Shown piece after piece: positions 1 to 6,231 of a stretch of DNA of 14,140 nucleotides. The stretch lies in the NCBI GenBank assembly GCA_031401675.1, contig JANNRR010000122.1:1-14140 (forward strand), written 5' to 3'. The position numbers and the translations under genes were made by a program. The first letter of the stretch is position 1, and every line of letters starts with the position of its first letter. Origin of the DNA: JANNRR01 sp031401675. Lineage in GTDB: Bacteria; Pseudomonadota; Alphaproteobacteria; Rhodobacterales; Rhodobacteraceae. The notes under the pieces are model-generated. The model saw only the letters and a list, made by a program, of their open reading frames with translations, was not told where the DNA came from and searched no databases.

Positions 1-1640
1 AACTGGCTGAGGTTGCCGGCGTTGACCACGCCCACCCCGAACAGCACGCTCAGGTCGATAACATCAGCCGCCGCCAGATTGAAATCGGTGATCACATCGA
101 CGCCCTCGGTGGTCGAGGCAAAGACGAACGCATCATCATTGCCGCCGCCGGTCAGGGTGTCATTGCCCAGATCGCCCGACAGCCGGTCATTGCCGTTGGT
201 CCCCAGCAGCAGATCGTTGCCGTCGCCGCCCGACAGGCTGTCAACACCGGCCCCGCCGTTCAGCGTATCGTCACCGATCCCGCCGATCAACCGGTCATCC
301 TCGGTGCCGCCGATCAGCACGTCATTGCCGCTGCCGCCATCCAGCGTGTCGTTGCCCACGTTGCCCAACAGCCGGTCAAGCCCGGCGTCACCGAACAGCA
401 CGTCATTCTCGGTGCCGCCATTCAGCGTGTCATCGCCATTGCCGCCCCTCAACGTATCCAGCCCGGTCGATCCGGCCAAAAGGTCGTCGCCCTCGCCGCC
501 TTCCAGAATGTCATTGCCGGCAGAGCCGTTCAGCCGGTCCAGCCCCAGCCCGCCGTTCAGCACGTCATTGCCCAGGCCACCGAACAGCGTATCGTTGCCA
601 TGTTCGCCGTACAGCTCGTCATTGCCGTTGCCACCCGACAGGCTGTCCTGGTCGTCGCCGCCGGCCAGCGTGTCAGTGCCGTCGCCGCCGTCCACGGTGT
701 CATTGCCGGACAGGCTGACGATGTAGTTTCCCGTCGCATCGCCTGTGAACAAATTGGCGGAGGACGATCCGATCTGCGTCGGATTGCGGTGGATGATGAC
801 CTCGTAACCGCCGAGGGCCACCCCGGGGACGGTCCCGGTGCCGTCCAGCGCGTTGTAGGAGTTGTTCCCCTCGGCGGTGATGCCGACGTAGTAGTCGTCG
901 AACAGCGGCACGTTGAAGATCAGTTCGGGGTCATCGCCAAAGCCCGAGTCAGTGTCGATGCCGATCTGCACGCCATTGTCATCGAACACCCGCAGCGTGG
1001 TGCCGATGGTGCTGCCGGTCAGGGCCCCGTTCACATCCACCACCACCACATCGCCCTTGTTCAGGTCGATGCGCGACATGTCCAGATCGGCGAGCGAGTC
1101 GATGAACCCGGTCACCTCGACGCGCATCGAGCCGTCGGTATCGCGCAGCATGTCGGTCAGGTCGTTGCTGGTTTCGGCGGTGATCGCATTGATCGCACCG
1201 CTCGCTCCCCAGGCACCAGCGCCGAAATCGGCCACCCTCAGCGTGCCCGCCGTAAACGACAGCGGATTTTCCCCGCTGACCCGACCAAGAATCGTGTTCG
1301 GATCATAGCTGTCCAGATACCACGGGCTGACCGCGACATAGTAGCGCCCGGTGTAGTTCGGCGTCATCTGCAGATAGGGGCTGAGCGAGAACACGACGTT
1401 GTCGCCTATCAAGTTGCCGTCGTCGTTGGCCCGGACCTCGACCCCGAACTGGTCGAAGATCCGCAGGTAAAAGTCGCCCGCCACGCCGTTGTCGATGTCG
1501 ATCTCGTAGAACCGACCCTCCGTCAGATCCAGCGCGATCATGTTCACTTCGTTGCCACCGACATCGAAGGTATCGGTGAATGTGACGCCCGAAAAAACCC
1601 CCAGCGTGGCGGCACCTATGGTGGTGGCAGTGAATGGCAT
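1..1640 (-). CDS. RTX calcium-binding repeat protein, probable type I secreted (C-terminus cut off)
   Basis: Partial gene reading from ATG at 1640 leftwards, still open at the window edge after 546 codons. Residues 1-125 and about 185-295 are beta-rich segments resembling bacterial pre-peptidase C-terminal (PPC-like) domains, for example FYLRIFDQFGVEV and TLRVFDDNGVQIG, each followed by a YYV(A/G) strand. Residues about 310-503 are roughly 20 glycine/aspartate nonapeptides of the GGxGNDxLx type, which form calcium-binding parallel beta rolls in RTX proteins. Then VITDFN and ADVIDLS appear, typical of the C-terminal target region of type I secretion substrates. There is no N-terminal signal peptide, which fits type I export. 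No protease, lipase or other catalytic motif is visible, so the role could be surface, adhesion or matrix; this is open. No ABC exporter or membrane fusion gene lies in the window. The Shine-Dalgarno is weak (GCAGG). It has its own promoter just upstream. Confidence 0.88.
   Translation of the reverse strand, partial: MPFTATTIGAATLGVFSGVTFTDTFDVGGNEVNMIALDLTEGRFYEIDIDNGVAGDFYLRIFDQFGVEVRANDDGNLIGDNVVFSLSPYLQMTPNYTGRYYVAVSPWYLDSYDPNTILGRVSGENPLSFTAGTLRVADFGAGAWGASGAINAITAETSNDLTDMLRDTDGSMRVEVTGFIDSLADLDMSRIDLNKGDVVVVDVNGALTGSTIGTTLRVFDDNGVQIGIDTDSGFGDDPELIFNVPLFDDYYVGITAEGNNSYNALDGTGTVPGVALGGYEVIIHRNPTQIGSSSANLFTGDATGNYIVSLSGNDTVDGGDGTDTLAGGDDQDSLSGGNGNDELYGEHGNDTLFGGLGNDVLNGGLGLDRLNGSAGNDILEGGEGDDLLAGSTGLDTLRGGNGDDTLNGGTENDVLFGDAGLDRLLGNVGNDTLDGGSGNDVLIGGTEDDRLIGGIGDDTLNGGAGVDSLSGGDGNDLLLGTNGNDRLSGDLGNDTLTGGGNDDAFVFASTTEGVDVITDFNLAAADVIDLSVLFGVGVVNAGNLSQ
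129..710 (-). repeat. Array of about 20 RTX nonapeptide repeats (27-bp period)
   Basis: Within the RTX gene, residues about 310-503 repeat GGxGNDxLx with units such as GGNGNDELY, GGLGNDVLN and GGSGNDVLI. At DNA level this gives diverged direct repeats of 27 bp. Some units are degenerate (for example GLDRLLGNV), which is usual for these beta rolls. The array ends at GGGNDDAFVF, before the secretion-target region. Confidence 0.9.
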
Positions 1641-1677
1641 GGCTCAACCTGCTGAAAAATGATGCATTAAGTCTCGA

Positions 1678-1706
1678 ATTATGGTCGAATCAGGAAATTC
1701 GGTCAA
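1678..1706 (-). promoter_or_regulatory. Sigma70-type promoter of the RTX gene
   Basis: On the minus strand, TTGACC (1706-1701) and CATAAT (1683-1678) are separated by exactly 17 bp, each 5 of 6 to consensus. Transcription would begin near 1671, giving a leader of about 30 nt to the ATG at 1640. It lies wholly in the 85-bp gap after the CBS gene, so the RTX gene need not depend on read-through from it. Confidence 0.6.
1686..1701. promoter_or_regulatory. Inverted repeat CGAAT-N6-ATTCG inside the RTX promoter spacer
   Basis: Plus strand reads CGAAT CAGGAA ATTCG, perfect 5-bp arms with a 6-bp centre. It fills the spacer between the -35 and -10 hexamers, a position where a bound dimer would block RNA polymerase. 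No regulator can be named. The arms are short, so chance is possible. Confidence 0.35.
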
Positions 1707-1725
1707 GTCGCGCCCTTGGAAACAA

Positions 1726-2160
1726 TCAGAAGCCCCTTATCATCCCCTCCAGCGCATCCTTTTCCGCAGCCAGATCCATCAGCCGTGCCTTGACCACATC
1801 GCCGATGGAAATCAGCCCGATCATCTCGGCCCCCTGCATCACCGGCATGTGGCGGAACCGCCCGTCGGTCATCTTTTGCAGCACATGGTCGGCGGCCTCG
1901 TCGCGGGTGCAGCCGACGATGTCGCGGGTCATCACCGTATCGACGCGGGCCGTCAGACAGGCGGTGCCCACCCGCCCGAGTTCGCGCACCACATCACGTT
2001 CCGACAGGATGCCCGCCACCGTCTTGCCGTCGGGCGACACGATCACCGCGCCGATCCGCCGCGATGCCAAGAGTTCGACCGCCTGTGCCAGGCTGCGCTC
2101 CGGCGCGATCGTCACAACCCCGTCATCCGATTTGGATTTCAGTATCTGGTGAACCAGCAT
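1726..2160 (-). CDS. CBS-domain pair protein
   Basis: A 144-residue protein made almost entirely of two tandem CBS domains (residues about 8-65 and 73-132). CBS pairs bind adenine nucleotides and act as energy or ligand sensors, often on a partner protein. Typical CBS features are VTIAPERSLAQAVELL, IGAVIVSPDGKTVAGILSERDV with the end-of-domain ERD, and in the second domain FRHMPVMQGAEMIGLISIGDV. There is no attached enzyme or channel domain, so it is a stand-alone sensor of unknown partner. The start at 2160 is chosen because AGGGAGG sits 6-7 nt upstream; an in-frame start at 2214 would add 18 unlike residues and put that ribosome site inside the gene. It is 81 bp downstream of the LysR gene on the same strand. 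Confidence 0.9.
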   Translation of the reverse strand: MLVHQILKSKSDDGVVTIAPERSLAQAVELLASRRIGAVIVSPDGKTVAGILSERDVVRELGRVGTACLTARVDTVMTRDIVGCTRDEAADHVLQKMTDGRFRHMPVMQGAEMIGLISIGDVVKARLMDLAAEKDALEGMIRGF

Positions 2161-2185
2161 TCGGGCCTCCCTGTTACTGCGATGC

Positions 2186-2214
2186 AGAGTCCGCCTGTAT
2201 CCGGGTTCTGTCAA
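2186..2214 (-). promoter_or_regulatory. Possible promoter for the CBS gene (consensus -35, poor -10)
   Basis: Minus strand carries a perfect TTGACA at 2214-2209, in the gap between the LysR and CBS genes. At 17-bp spacing the -10 is GACTCT, which matches poorly. The -35 hexamer is the only support. Confidence 0.25.
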
Positions 2215-2241
2215 GTCAGGGATGCGGGGACTGTCGGGTCA

Positions 2242-3144
2242 TCAGGATGCCAGCGCCTCCAGCCGCGCCACTTCGGCCTGCAATCCCTGCCCCAGCCGTT
2301 CTGCGAACCGGTTCAGTCGCTCTACCCGGCGGTCATCGACATGCCGGATCAGATAGAAGCTGCGCACCAGCGACACCTGTCGGGTCAGCACCCGCTCCAC
2401 CCCCGGCGCGCTTGGCAGCGCGAAGTCATGCACCACCGCCACGCCTGCGCCCGCCCGCACCCAGTTGAACTGCACCGACACCGAGTTGGAGGCCAGCGGC
2501 ACCGTACTGATCCCGATCTCGGCCAGATAGTCCAGTTCCTTGTCGAAGATCATGTCGGGGATGTAGCCGATCACCCGGTGCCCGGCCAGATCGGCTGGCT
2601 CTCGGATCGGCCGATGCCGCGCCAGATAGGTGCGCGCTGCGGCCAGATGCAGCCGGTAATCGGTCAGTTTGGTTACCAGCAACCGCCCGGCGGTGGGGCG
2701 CGAAACCGCGATGGCCATGTCGGCCTCGCGCCTCGACAGGTTGAAGACGCGGGGCAGCGCCACGATCTGAACCTCCAGCCCCGGGTTTTCGTCGCAGATC
2801 GCCGCCAGCACTTGCGGCAGCAGATAGTTGGCGCAGCCATCCGGGGCACCGATGCGGATCTGCCCGGTCAGCCCGCCCGGCCGCCCGCGCAATTCGCCCT
2901 GCGCTGCCGCCACCGACTGCTCGGCCCGCACCGCATGATCAAGCAGGCGCTGGCCTTCATCAGTCAGGGCGTAGCCTTGCGGGCTTTTCGTGAACAGCCG
3001 GGCGGCCAGTGCCGCTTCCAGCCGGGCTACACGGCGGCCCACCGTCGCCGGGTCCATTTTCAGCACTTTGCCTGCCGCAGACAGGCTCTCGCCCCGCGCC
3101 ACGGCCAGGAATACCCGCAGATCGTCCCAGTCGTTCAATTCCAT
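2242..3144 (-). CDS. LysR-family transcriptional regulator, probable regulator of mmsA
   Basis: A 300-residue protein, the usual LysR length. Residues about 4-65 form the winged helix-turn-helix: WDDLRVFLAVARGESLSAAG, then PATVGRRVARLEAALAARLF and LTDEGQRLL. Residues about 90-295 are the periplasmic-binding-like effector domain (GQIRIGAPDGCANYLLPQVL, later AGAGVAVVHDFALP). It is divergent from mmsA with 91 bp between the start codons, the classic LysR arrangement for a regulator and its target. By inference it responds to an intermediate of valine or related catabolism; the ligand cannot be read from sequence. Only a weak ribosome site (GCAGG) precedes the ATG at 3144. A long plus-strand open frame covers the same bases but shows no family features. 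Confidence 0.9.
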   Translation of the reverse strand: MELNDWDDLRVFLAVARGESLSAAGKVLKMDPATVGRRVARLEAALAARLFTKSPQGYALTDEGQRLLDHAVRAEQSVAAAQGELRGRPGGLTGQIRIGAPDGCANYLLPQVLAAICDENPGLEVQIVALPRVFNLSRREADMAIAVSRPTAGRLLVTKLTDYRLHLAAARTYLARHRPIREPADLAGHRVIGYIPDMIFDKELDYLAEIGISTVPLASNSVSVQFNWVRAGAGVAVVHDFALPSAPGVERVLTRQVSLVRSFYLIRHVDDRRVERLNRFAERLGQGLQAEVARLEALAS

Positions 3145-3155
3145 ACCTGCATCCC

Positions 3156-3211
3156 TGCAAAATGCGTTTGAAAAACTGCCTCTGTTACGCGCAAAATTGC
3201 AAGGTTATTAT
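3156..3211 (+). promoter_or_regulatory. Candidate LysR operator repeats and mmsA promoter
   Basis: The 91-bp divergent gap contains GCAAAATGC at 3157-3165 and GCAAAATTGC at 3191-3200, sharing GCAAAAT at 34-bp spacing. The second is an inverted repeat (GCAA-AA-TTGC). A -10-like TATTAT lies at 3206-3211, so the second copy would sit just upstream of or within the promoter. The -35 is poor, which suits an activator-dependent promoter. The arrangement suggests a regulator binding both copies; not proven. Confidence 0.4.
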
Positions 3212-3235
3212 GAGGCCAGTCATAGGGAGGATGCC

Positions 3236-4735
3236 ATGCAGGAACTCAGTCACTGGATCAACGGCCAGCACGTCAAGGGCCAGTCGGGTCGCTTTGCCGA
3301 TGTGTTCAACCCCGCAACCGGCGAAGTGCAGGCCCGGGTGCCGCTGGCCTCGAAGTCCGAACTGGACGCCGCCGTTGCCAGTGCTGCGAAGGCCCAGCTG
3401 AAATGGGGCGCCACCAACCCGCAACGCCGCGCCCGGGTGATGATGGCCTTTGTCCAGTTGCTGAACCGCGACATGGACAGGCTGGCCGAGGCGCTGAGCC
3501 GCGAACACGGCAAGACCATTCCCGATGCCAAGGGCGACATCCAGCGCGGGCTGGAAGTGATGGAGTTCTGCATCGGTGCCCCCCACCTGCTGAAAGGCGA
3601 GTTTACCGACAGTGCCGGGCCGGGCATCGACATGTATTCGATGCGCCAGCCGCTGGGCGTCGTGGCCGGCATCACCCCGTTCAACTTCCCCGCCATGATC
3701 CCGATGTGGAAAATGGGCCCGGCGCTGTCATGCGGCAATGCCTTCATCCTGAAACCGTCCGAACGCGATCCTTCGGTGCCGCTGATGCTGGCCGAGTTGA
3801 TGAAAGAAGCGGGGCTGCCCGACGGCATCCTGCAGGTGGTGAACGGCGACAAGGATGCGGTGGACGCCATTCTGGACAACCCGACCATCGCCGGTATCGG
3901 CTTTGTCGGATCGACCCCCATCGCCGAATACATCTATGGCCGGGGCTGTTCCAACGGCAAGCGGGTGCAGTGCTTTGGCGGTGCCAAGAACCACATGATC
4001 ATCATGCCGGATGCCGACATGGATCAGGCGGCCGATGCGCTGGTCGGTGCCGGCTACGGCGCTGCCGGCGAACGCTGCATGGCCATTTCGGTGGCGGTGC
4101 CGGTTGGCGACGACACTGCCGACGCGCTGATTGCCAAACTGATCCCGCGGATCGAAAAGCTGAAGGTCGGCCCCTATACCGCCGGCAACGATGTGGATTA
4201 CGGCCCGGTGGTTACGGCGGCGGCTAAGCATCGCATTCTGGGGTTGATCGAGTCCGGGATTGCGCAGGGCGCAAAGCTGGTGGTCGATGGCCGCACCTTC
4301 AAACTGCAGGGCTACGAGAACGGCTTTTTTGTCGGCCCACATCTGTTCGACCATGTCACCACCGACATGGACATCTACCGCCAGGAGATCTTTGGCCCGG
4401 TCCTGGCCACGGTCCGCGCCGCGACCTACGAACAGGCGCTGGCTTATGCGATGGACAACGAGTACGGCAACGGCACCGCGATCTATACCCGCGACGGCGA
4501 TACCGCCCGCGATTTCGCCAACCGGGTGAATGTCGGCATGATCGGCATCAACGTGCCGATCCCGGTGCCACTGGCCTATCACACCTTCGGCGGCTGGAAG
4601 AAATCGGGGTTTGGCGATCTGAACCAGCACGGGCCGGACTCGTTCCGGTTTTACACCCGCACCAAGACCATCACCGCGCGCTGGCCGTCAGGGATCAAGG
4701 AAGGCGCGTCGCTGAACTTCAAGCAAATGGACTGA
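3236..4735 (+). CDS. mmsA: CoA-acylating methylmalonate-semialdehyde dehydrogenase
   Basis: A 499-residue enzyme of the MmsA/IolA aldehyde dehydrogenase family. It converts methylmalonate semialdehyde (valine breakdown) or malonate semialdehyde (inositol, beta-alanine) with NAD and CoA to propionyl-CoA or acetyl-CoA plus CO2; cytosolic. Seen: NAD-domain segment GVVAGITPFNFPAM with the conserved Asn near residue 150, NAFILKPSERDPS, GFVGSTPIAEYIY, CFGGAKNHMII and catalytic Cys near residue 281 in AGERCMA. The GGAKNH block replaces the glutamate-bearing LELGGK of hydrolytic aldehyde dehydrogenases, as expected for a CoA-acylating enzyme that lacks the general base. The start at 3236 is set by GGGAGG five bases upstream and gives the usual family length; the frame stays open further upstream but only across the LysR gene and gap. 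It is followed by a terminator, so it is probably monocistronic, under the divergent LysR gene. Confidence 0.96.
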   Translation: MQELSHWINGQHVKGQSGRFADVFNPATGEVQARVPLASKSELDAAVASAAKAQLKWGATNPQRRARVMMAFVQLLNRDMDRLAEALSREHGKTIPDAKGDIQRGLEVMEFCIGAPHLLKGEFTDSAGPGIDMYSMRQPLGVVAGITPFNFPAMIPMWKMGPALSCGNAFILKPSERDPSVPLMLAELMKEAGLPDGILQVVNGDKDAVDAILDNPTIAGIGFVGSTPIAEYIYGRGCSNGKRVQCFGGAKNHMIIMPDADMDQAADALVGAGYGAAGERCMAISVAVPVGDDTADALIAKLIPRIEKLKVGPYTAGNDVDYGPVVTAAAKHRILGLIESGIAQGAKLVVDGRTFKLQGYENGFFVGPHLFDHVTTDMDIYRQEIFGPVLATVRAATYEQALAYAMDNEYGNGTAIYTRDGDTARDFANRVNVGMIGINVPIPVPLAYHTFGGWKKSGFGDLNQHGPDSFRFYTRTKTITARWPSGIKEGASLNFKQMD

Positions 4736-4757
4736 AACCAGATTGCTTGTACAACCC

Positions 4758-4785
4758 AAAGGCTGCCCCGCACCGGGCGGCCTTT
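4758..4785 (+). terminator. Terminator after mmsA
   Basis: An 11-bp stem, AAAGGCTGCCC against GGGCGGCCTTT with a single G-U pair, and a 6-nt loop, 22 bp after the mmsA stop. It ends in CCTTTCCC, the short T run often seen in GC-rich alphaproteobacteria. Confidence 0.75.
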
Positions 4786-4824
4786 CCCATTGCCCCGCCG
4801 CGCCAGTCCCCGCATCCTCTTCCC

Positions 4825-5466
4825 ATGACCTGGACAGACAGCCTGCCCGCTTCCGATGCCACCCGCCATCTGCTGGCGGCATTGCCCCGCCACACCCTGC
4901 CCGTCGGTATCACACTGTTTCACGCGGGCGACCATGCGCAGGCTTTCGTCATCGTGCTGCAAGGCCGGATCGAGGTGCGGCTGACCGCGCAGTCGGGGCG
5001 CGAGATTCTGCTCTATGCCGTCGAGGCGGGGCAAAGCTGCGTGCAAACCACACTCGGCCTGCTGGGGGATGAACCCTATACCGGTGCGGCCATCACCACC
5101 CAGTCGACCGAGGCGGTGCTGATCGCCAAGACCGCCTTTCTGCGCCTGATGGACGAAGATCGAGGTTTTCGCGCCTATGTGCTGCAAGCCTTCGGGCGGC
5201 GGATGACCGATTTGACCCATGTGCTGGAACAGGTGGCCTTTGAACGGATCGAGGTGCGGCTGGCCAACCTTCTGCTTGCCCTGGCCGATCAAGGCCGCGT
5301 CCATGCCACCCAGGCCGACCTTGCCGCCCGTATAGGTTCGGAGCGCGAGGTGGTTTCGCGCCATTTGCACCAGTTCGGCCTGCAAGGGCTGACGAGAACC
5401 GAACGCGGCCATGTGGAAATCCTGGACGAATCTGCACTGAAACGGATTTCTTCGGGCTATGTGTGA
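4825..5466 (+). CDS. Crp/Fnr-family regulator without cAMP-pocket motif
   Basis: A 213-residue protein. Residues about 20-120 form a cyclic-nucleotide-binding-like beta roll (GITLFHAGDHAQAFVIVLQG, GREILLYAVEAG); residues about 145-205 form the Crp-type winged helix (TQADLAARIGSEREVVSRHL). The phosphate-binding signature of true Crp (GELxL followed by RS) is absent; the equivalent stretch is GQSCVQTTLGLLG with a lone Cys near residue 72, so cAMP is unlikely to be the ligand. FNR-type N-terminal iron-sulfur cysteines are also absent. The recognition helix has Arg174, Glu175 and Arg179, aligning with the three DNA-reading residues of E. coli Crp, so TGTGA half sites are plausible. The start at 4825 avoids running the gene through the mmsA terminator; no clear ribosome site precedes it. 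It probably controls the DUF2892 gene 87 bp downstream. Confidence 0.85.
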   Translation: MTWTDSLPASDATRHLLAALPRHTLPVGITLFHAGDHAQAFVIVLQGRIEVRLTAQSGREILLYAVEAGQSCVQTTLGLLGDEPYTGAAITTQSTEAVLIAKTAFLRLMDEDRGFRAYVLQAFGRRMTDLTHVLEQVAFERIEVRLANLLLALADQGRVHATQADLAARIGSEREVVSRHLHQFGLQGLTRTERGHVEILDESALKRISSGYV

Positions 5467-5503
5467 CCAAATCACAGACCCTGTGCCGATTCGCGGCTAA
5501 TTT
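5462..5503 (+). promoter_or_regulatory. Candidate Crp-like operator and class II promoter for the DUF2892 gene
   Basis: TGTGA-CCAAA-TCACA at 5462-5476 is a perfect palindrome with Crp-type half sites and a 5-bp centre, overlapping the stop codon of the Crp-like gene. A -10-like TAATTT at 5498-5503 predicts a start near 5510, placing the palindrome centre at about -41, the standard class II activator position. There is no good -35, consistent with activator dependence. Canonical Crp sites have a 6-bp centre, so the spacing is one base short. Confidence 0.5.
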
Positions 5504-5513
5504 CCCGGCATAG

Positions 5514-5534
5514 CCTCAAGGGATCCTCCCGAGG
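5514..5534 (+). other. Small leader hairpin before the DUF2892 gene
   Basis: CCTC (5514-5517) pairs with GAGG (5531-5534), and GGG (5520-5522) with CCC (5528-5530), with an AA bulge and a 5-nt loop. It lies between the predicted start of transcription and the ribosome site. Function unknown; may be chance in GC-rich DNA. Confidence 0.25.
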
Positions 5535-5553
5535 CAGACAAAAGGGGACCATC

Positions 5554-5763
5554 ATGTTCAAAACCAACGAAGGCACCTTGGACCGGGCGCTGCGCATCAT
5601 CGTGGGGCTGGGGCTGTTGGCCTGGTTCTTCATGGATCAGGGCACGGGCTTCTGGCACTATGCCAAGCTGATCGGGGTGGTGCCGCTCTTGACCGGGATC
5701 GTCGGCACCTGCCCGGTCTATGCGCTGCTGGGGTTCAACACCTGCCCGATGAAGCAAGCCTGA
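5554..5763 (+). CDS. DUF2892 small inner-membrane protein (YgaP-type membrane segment)
   Basis: A 69-residue protein of the DUF2892 family, the same fold as the membrane hairpin of the rhodanese YgaP. It begins with the typical NEGTLDRALRIIVG, then two hydrophobic helices (about residues 13-27 and 37-52). Two conserved cysteines follow, Cys53 in GTCPVY and Cys64 in NTCPM. No rhodanese domain is fused here. The ribosome site AGGGG lies 7 bases before the ATG at 5554. It stands directly behind the Crp-like regulator with a palindrome between them, suggesting regulator and target. A role in sulfur or redox stress is an inference from YgaP and the cysteines; the exact function of stand-alone DUF2892 proteins is not established. 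Confidence 0.88.
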   Translation: MFKTNEGTLDRALRIIVGLGLLAWFFMDQGTGFWHYAKLIGVVPLLTGIVGTCPVYALLGFNTCPMKQA

Positions 5764-5774
5764 CCACCCAGGGA

Positions 5775-5794
5775 CGGCGTCTGTCGGACCGCCG
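5775..5794. terminator. Weak hairpin between converging genes
   Basis: CGGCGTC pairs with GACCGCCG with one bulged C and a 5-nt loop. It lies between the DUF2892 stop and the DUF4260 stop, a fitting place for a shared terminator, but there is no T tract on either strand. Confidence 0.3.
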
Positions 5795-5796
5795 CA

Positions 5797-6081
5797 CTAA
5801 CCCCGCCCGATCCGGCCTAGATGGGTGTCGGCAAAGCCGCTGACGCCCTTCAGCCCATAGCCGAGCATCCGGTCGAAGCCGACATGGCCAACCCACAGCA
5901 ACCCCAGCACCACAAGCCCTAGGTTGCCCAGCACGGCCATGCCCAGAACCGCCAGCAACAGGCCCGGGCCATAAAGGTGCAGCATGTTGTAGACCAAGGC
6001 CCCGATCCGAGGGCTGGCAAGATAGAACAGCATTCCCAGATCGGGCGAAAAGAACAGGACGGGCATCGCCCAGACCGGCAC
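5797..6081 (-). pseudogene. DUF4260 membrane protein, 5' end missing
   Basis: The frame encodes about 94 residues matching the DUF4260 family in order: FFSPDLGMLFYL, SPRIGALVYNMLH, a hydrophobic stretch (GLLLAVLGMAVLGNLGLVVL), VGHVGFDRMLGYGLK and a C-terminal DTHLGRIG. Complete family members, as I recall them, carry about 25-30 further residues at the N-terminus, with a first membrane helix. Here the frame closes with an in-frame TGA ten codons before the first possible start (GTG at 6081; the first ATG is at 6066), and neither other minus-strand frame upstream carries a hydrophobic segment that could be the missing helix. The 5' end therefore looks deleted or replaced rather than frameshifted. 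A short expressed product cannot be excluded. No ribosome site is visible. Confidence 0.65.
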
Positions 6082-6170
6082 TCGGCATCTCGACCTGCGC
6101 GGTCAAAAGCTGAGACTTTGCCCGCCGGAGTGACCAGCCAGGGCGCGTTCCCTGCCATGACCATTCATAT

Positions 6171-6203
6171 GCATGAAACCTGCATGAAACCTGCATGAAA
6201 CCC
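6171..6203. repeat. Three tandem copies of an 11-bp repeat
   Basis: GCATGAAACCT occurs at 6171-6181 and 6182-6192, and with only the last base changed at 6193-6203. It is non-coding, between the broken DUF4260 frame and the end of uvrA. The 11-bp period is close to one helical turn. Confidence 0.9.
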
Positions 6204-6207
6204 ACCT

Positions 6208-6231
6208 GCGGCGGGCGCGCTATTCCGCCGC
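6208..6231 (-). terminator. Hairpin overlapping the uvrA stop, possible terminator
   Basis: GCGGCGG and CCGCCGC form a perfect 7-bp GC stem with a 10-nt loop, and the uvrA TAG lies in the loop. No T tract follows on the minus strand, so intrinsic termination would be weak. Confidence 0.3.

Noticed and set aside
129..710. CRISPR-like or satellite array suggested by regular repetition
   Set aside because: The 27-bp period is the coding period of RTX nonapeptides, with codon-level divergence and no spacers.
13..1655. Long plus-strand open frames across the first 1.6 kb (13-726 and 600-1655)
   Set aside because: They are antisense to the RTX repeats. The Ser/Pro-rich low-complexity translation of the first is the mirror of the Gly/Asp repeats, and the minus strand shows clear RTX and PPC-like features.
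1681..3171. 496-codon plus-strand open frame
   Set aside because: Antisense to the CBS and LysR genes; rich in His, Gln and Arg with no recognisable domain, as expected from a high-GC shadow frame.
2990..3235. Upstream extension of mmsA to 2990
   Set aside because: It would cover the LysR N-terminus and the divergent gap. GGGAGG five bases before 3236 and the family length fix the start.
4651..5475. 274-codon minus-strand open frame over the Crp-like gene
   Set aside because: No domain features, and it runs antisense through a clear Crp/Fnr protein and the mmsA terminator.
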